DNA from: Planctomycetota bacterium
GTDB taxonomy: Bacteria; Planctomycetota; J058; JARGOJ01
NCBI GenBank assembly: GCA_029210225.1
Contig: JARGOJ010000716.1
Location: 1-5,039 of the forward strand
Reading direction: 5' to 3'
Length of the DNA stretch: 5,039 nt
Below are positions 1-5,039 of the stretch, one piece after another. Position 1 is the stretch's first letter, and the number at the start of each line of letters is the position of its first letter. A model generated the notes under the pieces. It was not told the origin of the DNA. It searched no databases and saw nothing but the letters and a program-made list of their open reading frames with translations. Made by a program: the position numbers and the translations under genes.

Positions 1-609
1 ACGGTCCACTCTGTCGAAGCGGCCTTCGGAGCTCTCGCGGTCAAAAAGAAAATTGCCACCAACGAAGCGCTAGCGCTCAGATACCTCCTCGATGGCCTCT
101 CACCGGGCGAAGTCTCCAAGCTCTCTCAACTTCCCCAAAACAAGTTGAAGCCCGCCGCCGACGCGCTCAAAAAGATCGACGATATCCCCTTGGCCACCGC
201 GCTCTGTCGCTCATCACTATCTCTCACCGAGCTTGGTCGGGCCAAGAAGATCTCCGCCAATGCGATCAACTTAAGAGTCAATCGCCTACGCCTAAAAGTC
301 TGGCAAGCTCTCTGCGACCGAGCCTACGAAACTCTACGGACTCGTCAAAACGGGATTACAGCGATCGACAAGGCTATTGTTCAATATCGCTGCGAAGCCC
401 AAAACAACCCTCCTTGCAAGATGTACAAAGATCGCAGCTGCAAGCGCGAAGCATCATTAGAGACGATCATCAGCAAGGCGGGCTTGAACTTAACCCCAGA
501 GCAATTGGGCGATCACATGGCCAAGCTCAGGGACACGCTGCTCGACGACTTAGGACGGATCTTCCCGGACTACAACGCCTGTCTCTTCGAGCGCAAAGCA
601 GCGGAGTAG
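1..609 (+). CDS. Partial CDS (5' end outside window): putative DNA-binding protein with sigma-70 region 4-like helix-turn-helix segments
   Basis: The frame is open from the first base, so the start codon lies upstream; 202 residues and a TAG stop are visible. A TTG at 145 is in frame, but the reading before it is equally coding-like, so I treat it as internal. Two segments read like the terminal HTH of sigma factors. The first is at visible residues 27-59 (YLLDGLSPGEVSKLSQLPQN, then a helix). The second is at 72-104 (LSLTELGRAKKISANAINLR followed by VNRLRLKVWQAL), which has the pattern of a recognition helix plus a basic R/K-rich helix. A third weaker helical unit lies at about 152-188. There is no membrane segment or signal peptide. 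Three cysteines at 131, 139 and 147 are spaced eight apart. The family is not recognised: the DNA-binding role is inferred from pattern only. It could be a degenerate sigma factor or a regulator whose N-terminal domain is missing here. A terminator-like hairpin follows the stop codon. Confidence 0.75.
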   Translation, partial: TVHSVEAAFGALAVKKKIATNEALALRYLLDGLSPGEVSKLSQLPQNKLKPAADALKKIDDIPLATALCRSSLSLTELGRAKKISANAINLRVNRLRLKVWQALCDRAYETLRTRQNGITAIDKAIVQYRCEAQNNPPCKMYKDRSCKREASLETIISKAGLNLTPEQLGDHMAKLRDTLLDDLGRIFPDYNACLFERKAAE

Positions 610-647
610 AACTCCAAGGCAAGCTCCTGGGGATGGGCAATCCAATC

Positions 648-673
648 GGCGCCATGATGCCCGGCGCCTTTTT
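648..673 (+). terminator. Rho-independent terminator-like hairpin after the first gene
   Basis: GGCGCC at 648-653 pairs with GGCGCC at 663-668 across a 9-nt loop, followed directly by five T (669-673). It starts 39 bases after the stop codon at 609 and is on the right strand to end that transcript. The stem is short but fully G/C. Confidence 0.6.
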
Positions 674-725
674 GAGTGTCCCCGGTTGTCCAGAGGCCTC
701 ATTCAATACAAATTATATGGAAAGA

Positions 726-754
726 AAGGTGAGCTTTGGCTCACCTTCTTTTTT
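726..754 (+). terminator. Strong rho-independent terminator
   Basis: A perfect 9-bp stem, AAGGTGAGC (726-734) with GCTCACCTT (739-747), closes a TTTG tetraloop and is followed by C and six T (749-754). This is the best terminator in the window. It lies 75 bases after the first hairpin on the same strand, so it either backs that one up or ends an unannotated short transcript. It insulates the gene at 943 from upstream transcription. Confidence 0.85.
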
Positions 755-930
755 ATTTGCCGAGCTAGATTTAGAGCCCTACACAGGGAATTTCTTCAAC
801 TTCGAAGAATCTTGGCAACAGGAATCAGCGTTTAAAAGGTCAAGAAAGGCAGAGATAAAGATCGATTCTTCATTGCCTTTCCTGGAAGGAAATCACAAAA
901 ATGTCAGCAACTATCTACGCGATAAATACG

Positions 931-935
931 AGGAG
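931..935 (+). promoter_or_regulatory. Ribosome binding site AGGAG deciding the start at 943
   Basis: AGGAG lies 7 bases before ATG 943. The alternative in-frame ATG at 901 has AAGGA at 886-890, 10 bases away and largely inside a small perfect hairpin (878-892). The 943 start is therefore preferred. It removes 14 residues that look unlike the rest of the protein. Confidence 0.75.
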
Positions 936-942
936 AAATAAC

Positions 943-1686
943 ATGGTCGACGCTTTGAACCCCGAGATGCCAAATTCTGATACAGAAGCTCTCACTGAAA
1001 GCCAACAACGCTTTGAACAAGCGGTCGACAACGCCTACCGGCAATTCTACACCGGCCTTGACTCTCGAGGTCCCGCGCCTGTTGCATTGCTATCGTATGC
1101 CTCAGGGAGCTTGGCAGGGACGGACCGAGAACGCTTTGAACGAGAACTTGAGGCCAAGGGCGGCATGAAATCGGTCGTGGCCACCATGAAAGCCGCCCGA
1201 CCCGTGGAAGCGAACGCCCCCATAGAAGCCCAACTCAGCTTTACGATTACCAAGAACCTGCTTAGTCTGATTCATAGCAACCCGAGCGCGACCCCCTCCG
1301 ATATTCTCAGATCCTTTAGTCAGTCCTCCCACGAAGCCGTCATACGCACGAAGAATGTCGTCGACTTCAAACAAGTCCAAAGCTTTATAGATAAAGGTGA
1401 TGATGATCAGCTCGATGATCTCGGCAAGAACCTCACCGGCACAGACAAAGCCCTCTATTATGGCTGTTTAGGAAAACTCGAAGACGCCAAGACCCAATGG
1501 TCATCAACTGAAACCAAAGACAGCGACCTCACCGCGACCCTCCAGCTCGCCCTCTCCGATAGCAAAACCCAAGACGACTCGTCTTCCCTCTCCTCCCTCA
1601 CTTCTAAGCTTTCTGCTTCTCCTCGCGACAGCTCCGCGCTGCTCTCCATACTTCTTGACTTCGCTCAGTCACGCCATCGCTGCTAA
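943..1686 (+). CDS. Hypothetical acidic helical protein
   Basis: I do not recognise this 247-aa protein. It starts at ATG 943 behind AGGAG; ATG 901 would add 14 residues. There is no signal peptide or membrane segment, so it is probably cytoplasmic. Residues 1-90 are amphipathic and charged, with F/Y-rich helices around 23-37. Residues 95-135 form hydrophobic-helix patterns (NLLSLI, ILRSF). Residues 140-182 contain an acidic turn, KGDDDQLDDLG, followed by ALYYGCLGKLEDA, which has the small/large residue rhythm of a TPR-like helix pair. Residues 185-232 are very Ser/Thr/Asp-rich, including a run of serines near 213-218. The last residues (AQSRHRC) are unlike the preceding helices, and the +1 frame reads on plausibly to 1723, so the annotated C-terminus may be a frameshift product. 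A strong terminator upstream indicates its own transcript. A TPR-like fold is inference. Confidence 0.75.
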   Translation: MVDALNPEMPNSDTEALTESQQRFEQAVDNAYRQFYTGLDSRGPAPVALLSYASGSLAGTDRERFERELEAKGGMKSVVATMKAARPVEANAPIEAQLSFTITKNLLSLIHSNPSATPSDILRSFSQSSHEAVIRTKNVVDFKQVQSFIDKGDDDQLDDLGKNLTGTDKALYYGCLGKLEDAKTQWSSTETKDSDLTATLQLALSDSKTQDDSSSLSSLTSKLSASPRDSSALLSILLDFAQSRHRC

Positions 1687-1834
1687 GCTCGAATTGGCTC
1701 ACTCTACCCACCAAAGTGACTAACAAAAACACGCGGTTTGAACATAAACCAAGCGACAAGAATCAAGCTATGTACCGTTCGATCCACCCATCACGGGCAT
1801 AGCTTTCGAGCAAGAAGCTGAAAGAGATTCATCA

Positions 1835-1865
1835 AAGCCCGATTTCACACAGATGCAGCGGGCTT
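1835..1865. terminator. Possible 3'-end hairpin
   Basis: AAGCCCG (1835-1841) pairs perfectly with CGGGCTT (1859-1865) over a 17-nt loop. The plus side continues CTCTAGAAG with no T-run. Its position downstream of the gene ending at 1686 suits a 3'-end structure, but intrinsic termination is not well supported. Confidence 0.3.
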
Positions 1866-1906
1866 CTCTAGAAGACTCACCGATTGTTGATACCCAAGAT
1901 GACAAA

Positions 1907-1936
1907 CAGGCTCATGAAATATGAATCATGAGCCTG
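1907..1936 (-). terminator. 11-bp perfect hairpin, probable terminator of the minus-strand gene
   Basis: CAGGCTCATGA (1907-1917) and TCATGAGCCTG (1926-1936) are exact reverse complements around an 8-nt loop. Read on the minus strand, the stem is followed by TTTGTCATCTT, a modest U-rich tract, about 55 bases past the stop of the minus gene. Read on the plus strand, it is followed by a G/C-rich stretch, so it fits the minus gene better. Confidence 0.5.
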
Positions 1937-1990
1937 AGCGCGGGCGCTTCTAAAAACCAAAAGCACTTATAACTGAGGGTTGTCCCGGTC

Positions 1991-3811
1991 TTAGCTACCG
2001 TGTTGACGGTAGATGAACTGGCTGTTATCGCCCAGTTCGATCACGATTTTGGTGATGTTGTGCTTATTCTGCAACAAGATACCAATCGCCTCATCCCAAT
2101 CTCCGGTTGGCCCTGGAGTGTTTGGATCGGCGGGTGCAAGCAAACCGTCGTATGTCTGTGGTGGCGCTCCTTGAATCGGAGGCATCGCCTGAGTGTTTCG
2201 AGGCGGTAAACGGCGTGTCTGCGGCCCAGGTCGACGAACGGTCGGTGGACCTGCAGGAGGACGTCCGGGAGGAGGCGCTTGAAGAGGTCGACCAGCACCT
2301 GTTGGGCGTCGGCGCCGCATGGTGTGACTGCCTGTTGGTCCGGGACCCGGTCTTGGACCACCGGGACCGGGGCGAAGTCCTGGGCGCGGAGCAGCGTTCG
2401 TAGGACGTCGATGACTTGGTCGGGGAGTCCCGTGATTGGGCGTCTGCGGAGCTTGGGGAGTTTGAGGAGGACGTTGTTTCCAGTGAGAAGAGCTCTGGTT
2501 TGGATCTTGCTCGGGAGCACCATATCCGTAGTCCTGGTAGTCCTCTGCGGATGGTGGTTGGACGTTGTGCTTTGAGATCTCACCGGACGCATTGGGGTTT
2601 TGGTATTCCCCAGATGAGTTCGGATTCTGGTATTCCCCAGAGGCGTTTGGACGAGGTATTTCACCAGATTGGTTGGCGCGGAGCGGATATTCTCCGGAGC
2701 CAGGCTTGCCACGAAGTGGGTACTCACCAGACCCAGGTGGGTTTGGATTTTGGAGGTCGCGGGGTCTTTTTAAGACACGGGACGGAGTTTGATAGGAGCG
2801 CGGATCACCCTTGGGCTCAAAGCGACGGGTGGCATTACGTAGGTTAGCGCCGAACTGCGGCGCTTCAGCGGGGCTTCCCTGGGGATAACCACTGCTTGGA
2901 TTGGGTGAATGAGCGACTTGACCACGGTCGAAACCACGAGTGCGGAGCGGCGCGCCGAATTGGAAAGGATCGTCGGTGTTCGCTTCGCCTCCCTGAGGAG
3001 GATAGGGCGCTTGAGCTTGTTGAGCAGCGGGAGGAGGAGTTTGATTTTGCGGAGTGGCTGAGGGGTTCTCTTTTTGAAGCTTCAGTTTTTCGAGGGTCGC
3101 GGTCATGCGTAAGAGGACATCGAGCCCTTTGAATTTTCGGGTCGAGCGAAAGGTCAGGGCTTTGACGCCCACATCATCTTCAAAGTCGGCGAGGTCATCA
3201 TTGAAGCGAATGCCACCCATTTTATCTGGCTTCGCAGCGAAGACATCGAGGGCTCCGGAGGAGAAATTTGTGTTGCTGCAATCGGCACCAGAGAAATTAC
3301 ACTGCTCTAAGAAGGCGCCAAGGAAATTACTTTTGGCCATCCGCGCTGCTTGAAAAGAGGCACGCGGGGCATAGGCGTTGATAAAGCGAGAGCCCGTAAG
3401 CTTGGCTTCTTGGAAGTTGGTGTGCTCCAGTTTTCCATCGGTAAAATCGACGCGAGAGAGGTCGCATTTCTTAAAGCGGCTCAGGCTTATGTCAGCCTTC
3501 TCGAAGGACGCTCTCTTTAAATTGCAATTCGTAAAGCTGGCTCTCAGGAGGTTGGAGTTTTTAAAGCTCGACCACGACAAGTCGGCGTTTTCAATGACCG
3601 CATCCGCCAGTTCGGTGTCTTCCATGGTGATACAACGGAGGTCCGCTTTGTTGAGGACCTCATCGGTGTAGATGAACTCTTTGAGGATGCGTTCTAGGCC
3701 GCGTCCCTTATTGTTGGTGACATCTACAATGACTTTATCTTTGATCTCACGTCCCCGTGGGGTTTCCCACCGAACCGCGAGATCATCAAGACTTGCTCGA
3801 GCGCCTTGCAC
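1991..3811 (-). CDS. Pentapeptide-repeat protein with long Pro-rich, SGEY-repeat tail
   Basis: This is a 606-aa protein from GTG 3811, which has GGGAGA 8 bases upstream. The frame stays open to TTG 3874, which would add 21 residues (WYSGQAKSC...) but has only a weak AGG. Residues 1-54 form a charged cap (LAVRWETPRGREIKDKV). Residues 55-186 are about 26 pentapeptide repeats such as ADLSW, SSFKN, SNLLR and ASFTN, expected to form a right-handed quadrilateral beta-helix. Residues 187-249 are an ordered linker ending in a Leu/Lys helix. Residues 250-570 are Pro/Gly/Gln-rich and probably disordered, with six SGEY/SGEI units (361-412), two FGAxLR motifs (285, 320) and a very basic Arg/Pro stretch (about 462-540). 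Residues 572-606 look folded (WDEAIGILLQNKHNITKIVI). There is no signal peptide or membrane segment, so it is probably cytosolic. Pentapeptide proteins of the Qnr/MfpA type bind gyrase, but nothing here shows that. A scaffold or adaptor role is inference; the biochemical function is unknown. Confidence 0.88.
   Translation of the reverse strand: MQGARASLDDLAVRWETPRGREIKDKVIVDVTNNKGRGLERILKEFIYTDEVLNKADLRCITMEDTELADAVIENADLSWSSFKNSNLLRASFTNCNLKRASFEKADISLSRFKKCDLSRVDFTDGKLEHTNFQEAKLTGSRFINAYAPRASFQAARMAKSNFLGAFLEQCNFSGADCSNTNFSSGALDVFAAKPDKMGGIRFNDDLADFEDDVGVKALTFRSTRKFKGLDVLLRMTATLEKLKLQKENPSATPQNQTPPPAAQQAQAPYPPQGGEANTDDPFQFGAPLRTRGFDRGQVAHSPNPSSGYPQGSPAEAPQFGANLRNATRRFEPKGDPRSYQTPSRVLKRPRDLQNPNPPGSGEYPLRGKPGSGEYPLRANQSGEIPRPNASGEYQNPNSSGEYQNPNASGEISKHNVQPPSAEDYQDYGYGAPEQDPNQSSSHWKQRPPQTPQAPQTPNHGTPRPSHRRPTNAAPRPGLRPGPGGPRPGPGPTGSHTMRRRRPTGAGRPLQAPPPGRPPAGPPTVRRPGPQTRRLPPRNTQAMPPIQGAPPQTYDGLLAPADPNTPGPTGDWDEAIGILLQNKHNITKIVIELGDNSQFIYRQHGS
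2576..2731 (-). repeat. SGEY/SGEI tandem coding repeats
   Basis: Six units carrying SGEY or SGEI lie within the Pro-rich tail, with serines spaced 11, 10, 9, 9 and 9 residues apart. The first two units share GSGEYPLR and the fourth and fifth share SGEYQNPN. At DNA level, GGTATTCCCCAGA occurs at 2602-2614 and again at 2629-2641, exactly 27 bases apart. The near-identity of neighbouring units suggests recent duplication by slippage. Confidence 0.85.
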
Positions 3812-3819
3812 GTTGCACT

Positions 3820-3825
3820 TCTCCC
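3820..3825 (-). promoter_or_regulatory. Ribosome binding site GGGAGA for the pentapeptide gene
   Basis: On the minus strand GGGAGA precedes GTG 3811 by 8 bases. The competing TTG at 3874 has only AGGT about 4 bases before it. This is the main reason for choosing the shorter protein. No ATG occurs in frame before the pentapeptide domain. Confidence 0.5.
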
Positions 3826-3902
3826 ATGTCTGCTCGACATGTTTGCACGACTTTGCCTGTCCAGAGTACCACAAATTGACCTAATGGCACCTTTGGAAAG
3901 TT

Positions 3903-3920
3903 TTGTTGACCGGCCAACAA
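3903..3920. promoter_or_regulatory. 18-bp near-palindrome, candidate operator
   Basis: TTGTTGACCGGCCAACAA has TTGTTG/CAACAA arms around a CCGG core, with only the A3909/C3914 pair breaking symmetry. The central CCGG leaves no loop, so it fits a DNA site for a dimeric regulator better than an RNA hairpin. It lies 92 bases upstream of the GTG start of the pentapeptide gene and about 230 bases upstream of the divergent gene. Confidence 0.45.
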
Positions 3921-3922
3921 TC

Positions 3923-4006
3923 TCACTTTATCGGCTGATTCGCCTCAAAAACGTAGCCATCCAACAAGCTTTCTTTCGGGACTTGTAAAGGTCTATGTTC
4001 TGCCAT
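3923..4006 (-). CDS. Possible 27-aa small ORF upstream of the pentapeptide gene
   Basis: ATG 4006 to TGA 3925-3923 encodes 27 residues beginning MAEHRPLQVPKES and ending EANQPIK. The sequence reads like a short charged protein rather than noise, but the ribosome binding site is poor: an AGG two bases before the ATG and an A-rich stretch before that. It is on the same strand as the pentapeptide gene and ends just before the near-palindrome. It might be a leader peptide, a small protein, the remnant of a longer gene, or chance. No family is recognised. Confidence 0.25.
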   Translation of the reverse strand: MAEHRPLQVPKESLLDGYVFEANQPIK

Positions 4007-4141
4007 GCCTATTTTCTTTTTATCGTCTTCCAAACAACTAGGACTTGGATTCACGGCGTTTATTTCTCATGATCCCCAAGCATTCTATATCTTATTCACC
4101 CCGCAATGACCTATTCTAGAGGAACAGAAACCGTAGGTCGT

Positions 4142-4145
4142 GGAG
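4142..4145 (+). promoter_or_regulatory. Ribosome binding site GGAG deciding a TTG start at 4151
   Basis: GGAG lies 5 bases before TTG 4151. The in-frame ATG at 4106 has no Shine-Dalgarno-like sequence before it. Codons 4106-4150 use AGA, GGA, GTA and ACA, unlike the C-ending codons further in. The TTG start also yields a typical basic N-terminus, MAKRRNSKKK. Confidence 0.6.
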
Positions 4146-4150
4146 TAACC

Positions 4151-5039
4151 TTGGCGAAACGTCGAAACTCGAAAAAAAAGCCTCGAATCAGGCCTAAACA
4201 GTCGCCGATTGATCGCGAAGAGAGCCCCAACCCATCTTCTTCGATGTTCAACGATTCTTTCGAATCTGGAGAGATGATTCGGTCGGATGAATCTCTGCGC
4301 TCAGACGACGTTCTAATTGATGCTCGCAGCTTTGCCTCCGATGAAGAACTCGACGCTGTCACCGATGCGGATCTTGAAGATTCTCATGTTGAAGGCGGCG
4401 AAGAATATCTCAGCGAAGTGGGCCTTCCCATCCGTCTCAAAACCGACAGTGACCGCCGCGCTCGCCGTGTCTTCGCTGAGCTTAGAGAAGCTTGCCGGGC
4501 CTGCTCCTACCGCCGAATTTGCTCATTCGCCCCAGTTGCGCTCCACGCGCAACGAACGACCGAACCAAAAGCCAAACATGTTCATAGTCGCATCCTTCGA
4601 TTCGGTTTGAAGAAACTTCTAAAGACCGGCGACGACTGGTACGTGACCCTTCTCAACCTCATGGTCGAGCGCCCTCGCGATGGTCACCTCGCCGGCTGCC
4701 TCCTCGCCGAAGCCTGGCGTCAGTACCCCGACCGCATGGCTGACCTGCTTGATGTAGTGAAAGAACGCGCCGCGCCACTCATGACCCACCGTCCAACAAT
4801 AGACGATGAAGGGCACGCCCGAAAATTGGCCCCTGGTCAAGGAATTGACCCCCGAATGCTTGTCGCGCAAGCCTTCCGAGGACAGCTCGTGCGCGCCGCG
4901 TCTTTCCTTGAAGACGAAGAGCTCTTCCACTCTATTCACGACTACCTCGAATTCATCCCCGATGAAGAAGGCCGCCTCCATCAGCACGAAATCGTCGCCG
5001 CCCTGACCCTCTTCATTACCGACGACTGCAGCGCTCAAG
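4151..5039 (+). CDS. Partial CDS (3' end outside window): hypothetical protein with C-x2-C-x5-C motif
   Basis: This frame is open to the last base with no stop, showing 296 residues from TTG 4151 (311 from ATG 4106). Codon third positions are strongly C-biased from about 4400, which supports this frame over the antisense open frame at 4619-5038. Residues 1-22 are very basic (MAKRRNSKKKPRIRPKQ). Residues 23-90 are acidic and Ser-rich, probably disordered. Residues 103-125 carry RRVFAELREACRACSYRRIC, with Cys at 115, 118 and 124. Residues 145-290 are predicted helical and folded, including DWYVTLLNLMVERP and LAGCLLAEAWRQYPDRMADL. There is no membrane segment. The Cys motif resembles metal- or Fe-S-binding clusters such as the C-x2-C-x5-C of RecB/Cas4-type nucleases, but no PD-(D/E)XK core is visible, so that link is only a hint. 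The family is not recognised. It is transcribed divergently from the pentapeptide gene. Confidence 0.8.
   Translation, partial: MAKRRNSKKKPRIRPKQSPIDREESPNPSSSMFNDSFESGEMIRSDESLRSDDVLIDARSFASDEELDAVTDADLEDSHVEGGEEYLSEVGLPIRLKTDSDRRARRVFAELREACRACSYRRICSFAPVALHAQRTTEPKAKHVHSRILRFGLKKLLKTGDDWYVTLLNLMVERPRDGHLAGCLLAEAWRQYPDRMADLLDVVKERAAPLMTHRPTIDDEGHARKLAPGQGIDPRMLVAQAFRGQLVRAASFLEDEELFHSIHDYLEFIPDEEGRLHQHEIVAALTLFITDDCSAQ

Larger units (their letters stand above)
610..942. other. Intergenic region between two plus-strand genes
   Basis: This holds the two terminators and, after 755, the leader of the next gene. Any promoter for that gene must lie at about 755-900. TTGGCA at 812-817 resembles a -35 box, but the A/T-rich TTTAAAA at 831-837 sits too close (about 14 bases) for a standard -10, so I make no promoter call. 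TTTCCT (878-883) and AGGAAA (887-892) form a 6-bp stem with a GGA loop. That stem would bury the AAGGA in front of an in-frame ATG at 901. An overlapping frame at 414-941 crosses both terminators and is not considered a gene. Confidence 0.6.
1687..1990. other. Intergenic region between convergent genes
   Basis: No gene is supported here on either strand. It lies between the 3' ends of the plus gene ending at 1686 and the minus gene ending at 1991. It contains the possible frameshifted tail of the former (to 1723), a 7-bp stem at 1835-1865, an 11-bp stem at 1907-1936 and a small AGCG/CGCT hairpin at 1937-1948. These are probably 3'-end structures for one or both transcripts. Confidence 0.6.
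3812..4150. other. Divergent intergenic control region
   Basis: This separates the minus-strand pentapeptide gene from the plus-strand gene at 4151, so both promoters should lie here. It is more A/T-rich than its flanks and contains an 18-bp near-palindrome (3903-3920) and a 27-codon minus ORF (3923-4006). On the plus strand, TATATC (4086-4091) and TATTCT (4112-4117) could be -10 boxes, but neither has a good -35. A plus-strand open frame at 3806-3988 has no ribosome binding site and is not called. Confidence 0.55.

Noticed and set aside
414..941. Plus-strand open frame of 175 codons overlapping the first gene
   Set aside because: It overlaps a better coding frame, crosses two terminators, and has no supporting ribosome binding site.
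2041..2727. Second minus-strand frame of 228 codons and several plus-strand frames (2107-2847) across the Pro-rich region
   Set aside because: Low-complexity Pro/Gly/Arg coding leaves other frames free of stops. The pentapeptide frame is continuous through the region and has recognisable repeats.
2576..2731. Possible CRISPR-like array
   Set aside because: The period is about 27-33 bases with no distinct spacers, and the repeats are in frame within a coding region.
3254..3649. Quinolone-resistance (Qnr/MfpA-like) gyrase-protection protein
   Set aside because: The domain shares the pentapeptide fold pattern, but the long disordered tail and the lack of the usual Qnr layout give no support for gyrase binding.
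3806..3988. Plus-strand 60-codon ORF in the divergent region
   Set aside because: It has no ribosome binding site, overlaps the start of the minus gene, and its hydrophobic composition mirrors antisense reading.
4619..5038. Minus-strand open frame of 139 codons at the window end
   Set aside because: It is antisense to the plus gene from 4151, whose C-rich third positions and protein-like composition favour the plus strand.

Overview
The window is about half G+C, with C-ending codons favoured in its genes. It looks like a bacterial chromosomal region coding for large, poorly characterised proteins. A pentapeptide-repeat domain joined to a long Pro-rich, low-complexity tail, next to genes without clear families, would suit a Myxococcota/Bradymonadota-type (deltaproteobacterial) genome. 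That placement is a guess from protein style, since no rRNA, tRNA or marker gene is present.

Layout: (1) At 1-609 (+) is the 3' part of a gene for a protein with two segments that read like sigma-70 region 4-type helix-turn-helices. It is followed by two successive intrinsic-terminator-like hairpins (648-673 and 726-754). (2) At 943-1686 (+) is an unrecognised, acidic, helical protein of 247 aa with a clear AGGAG ribosome binding site. Its last residues look unusual, and a +1 frame continues in plausible coding to 1723. (3) 1687-1990 has no gene but holds several hairpins, including a perfect 11-bp stem between two convergent genes. (4) At 1991-3811 (-; open to 3874 with a weaker TTG start) is a 606-aa protein. 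It has an N-terminal cap, about 26 pentapeptide repeats that alternate Leu-type and Phe centres, a roughly 320-residue Pro-rich linker with SGEY/SGEI tandem repeats, and a short ordered C-terminal tail. (5) 3812-4150 is a divergent control region with an 18-bp near-palindrome and a possible 27-codon ORF. (6) From 4151 (+) to the window edge, a second unrecognised gene runs off the end. It has a basic N-terminus, an acidic stretch and a C-x2-C-x5-C motif.

The genes do not form one operon: terminators, convergence and divergence separate them. The sequence supports no shared pathway. The pentapeptide/linker protein and the divergent region feeding it and the edge gene are the parts most worth following. 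I see no CRISPR array, transposon, recognisable phage gene or known defence system.
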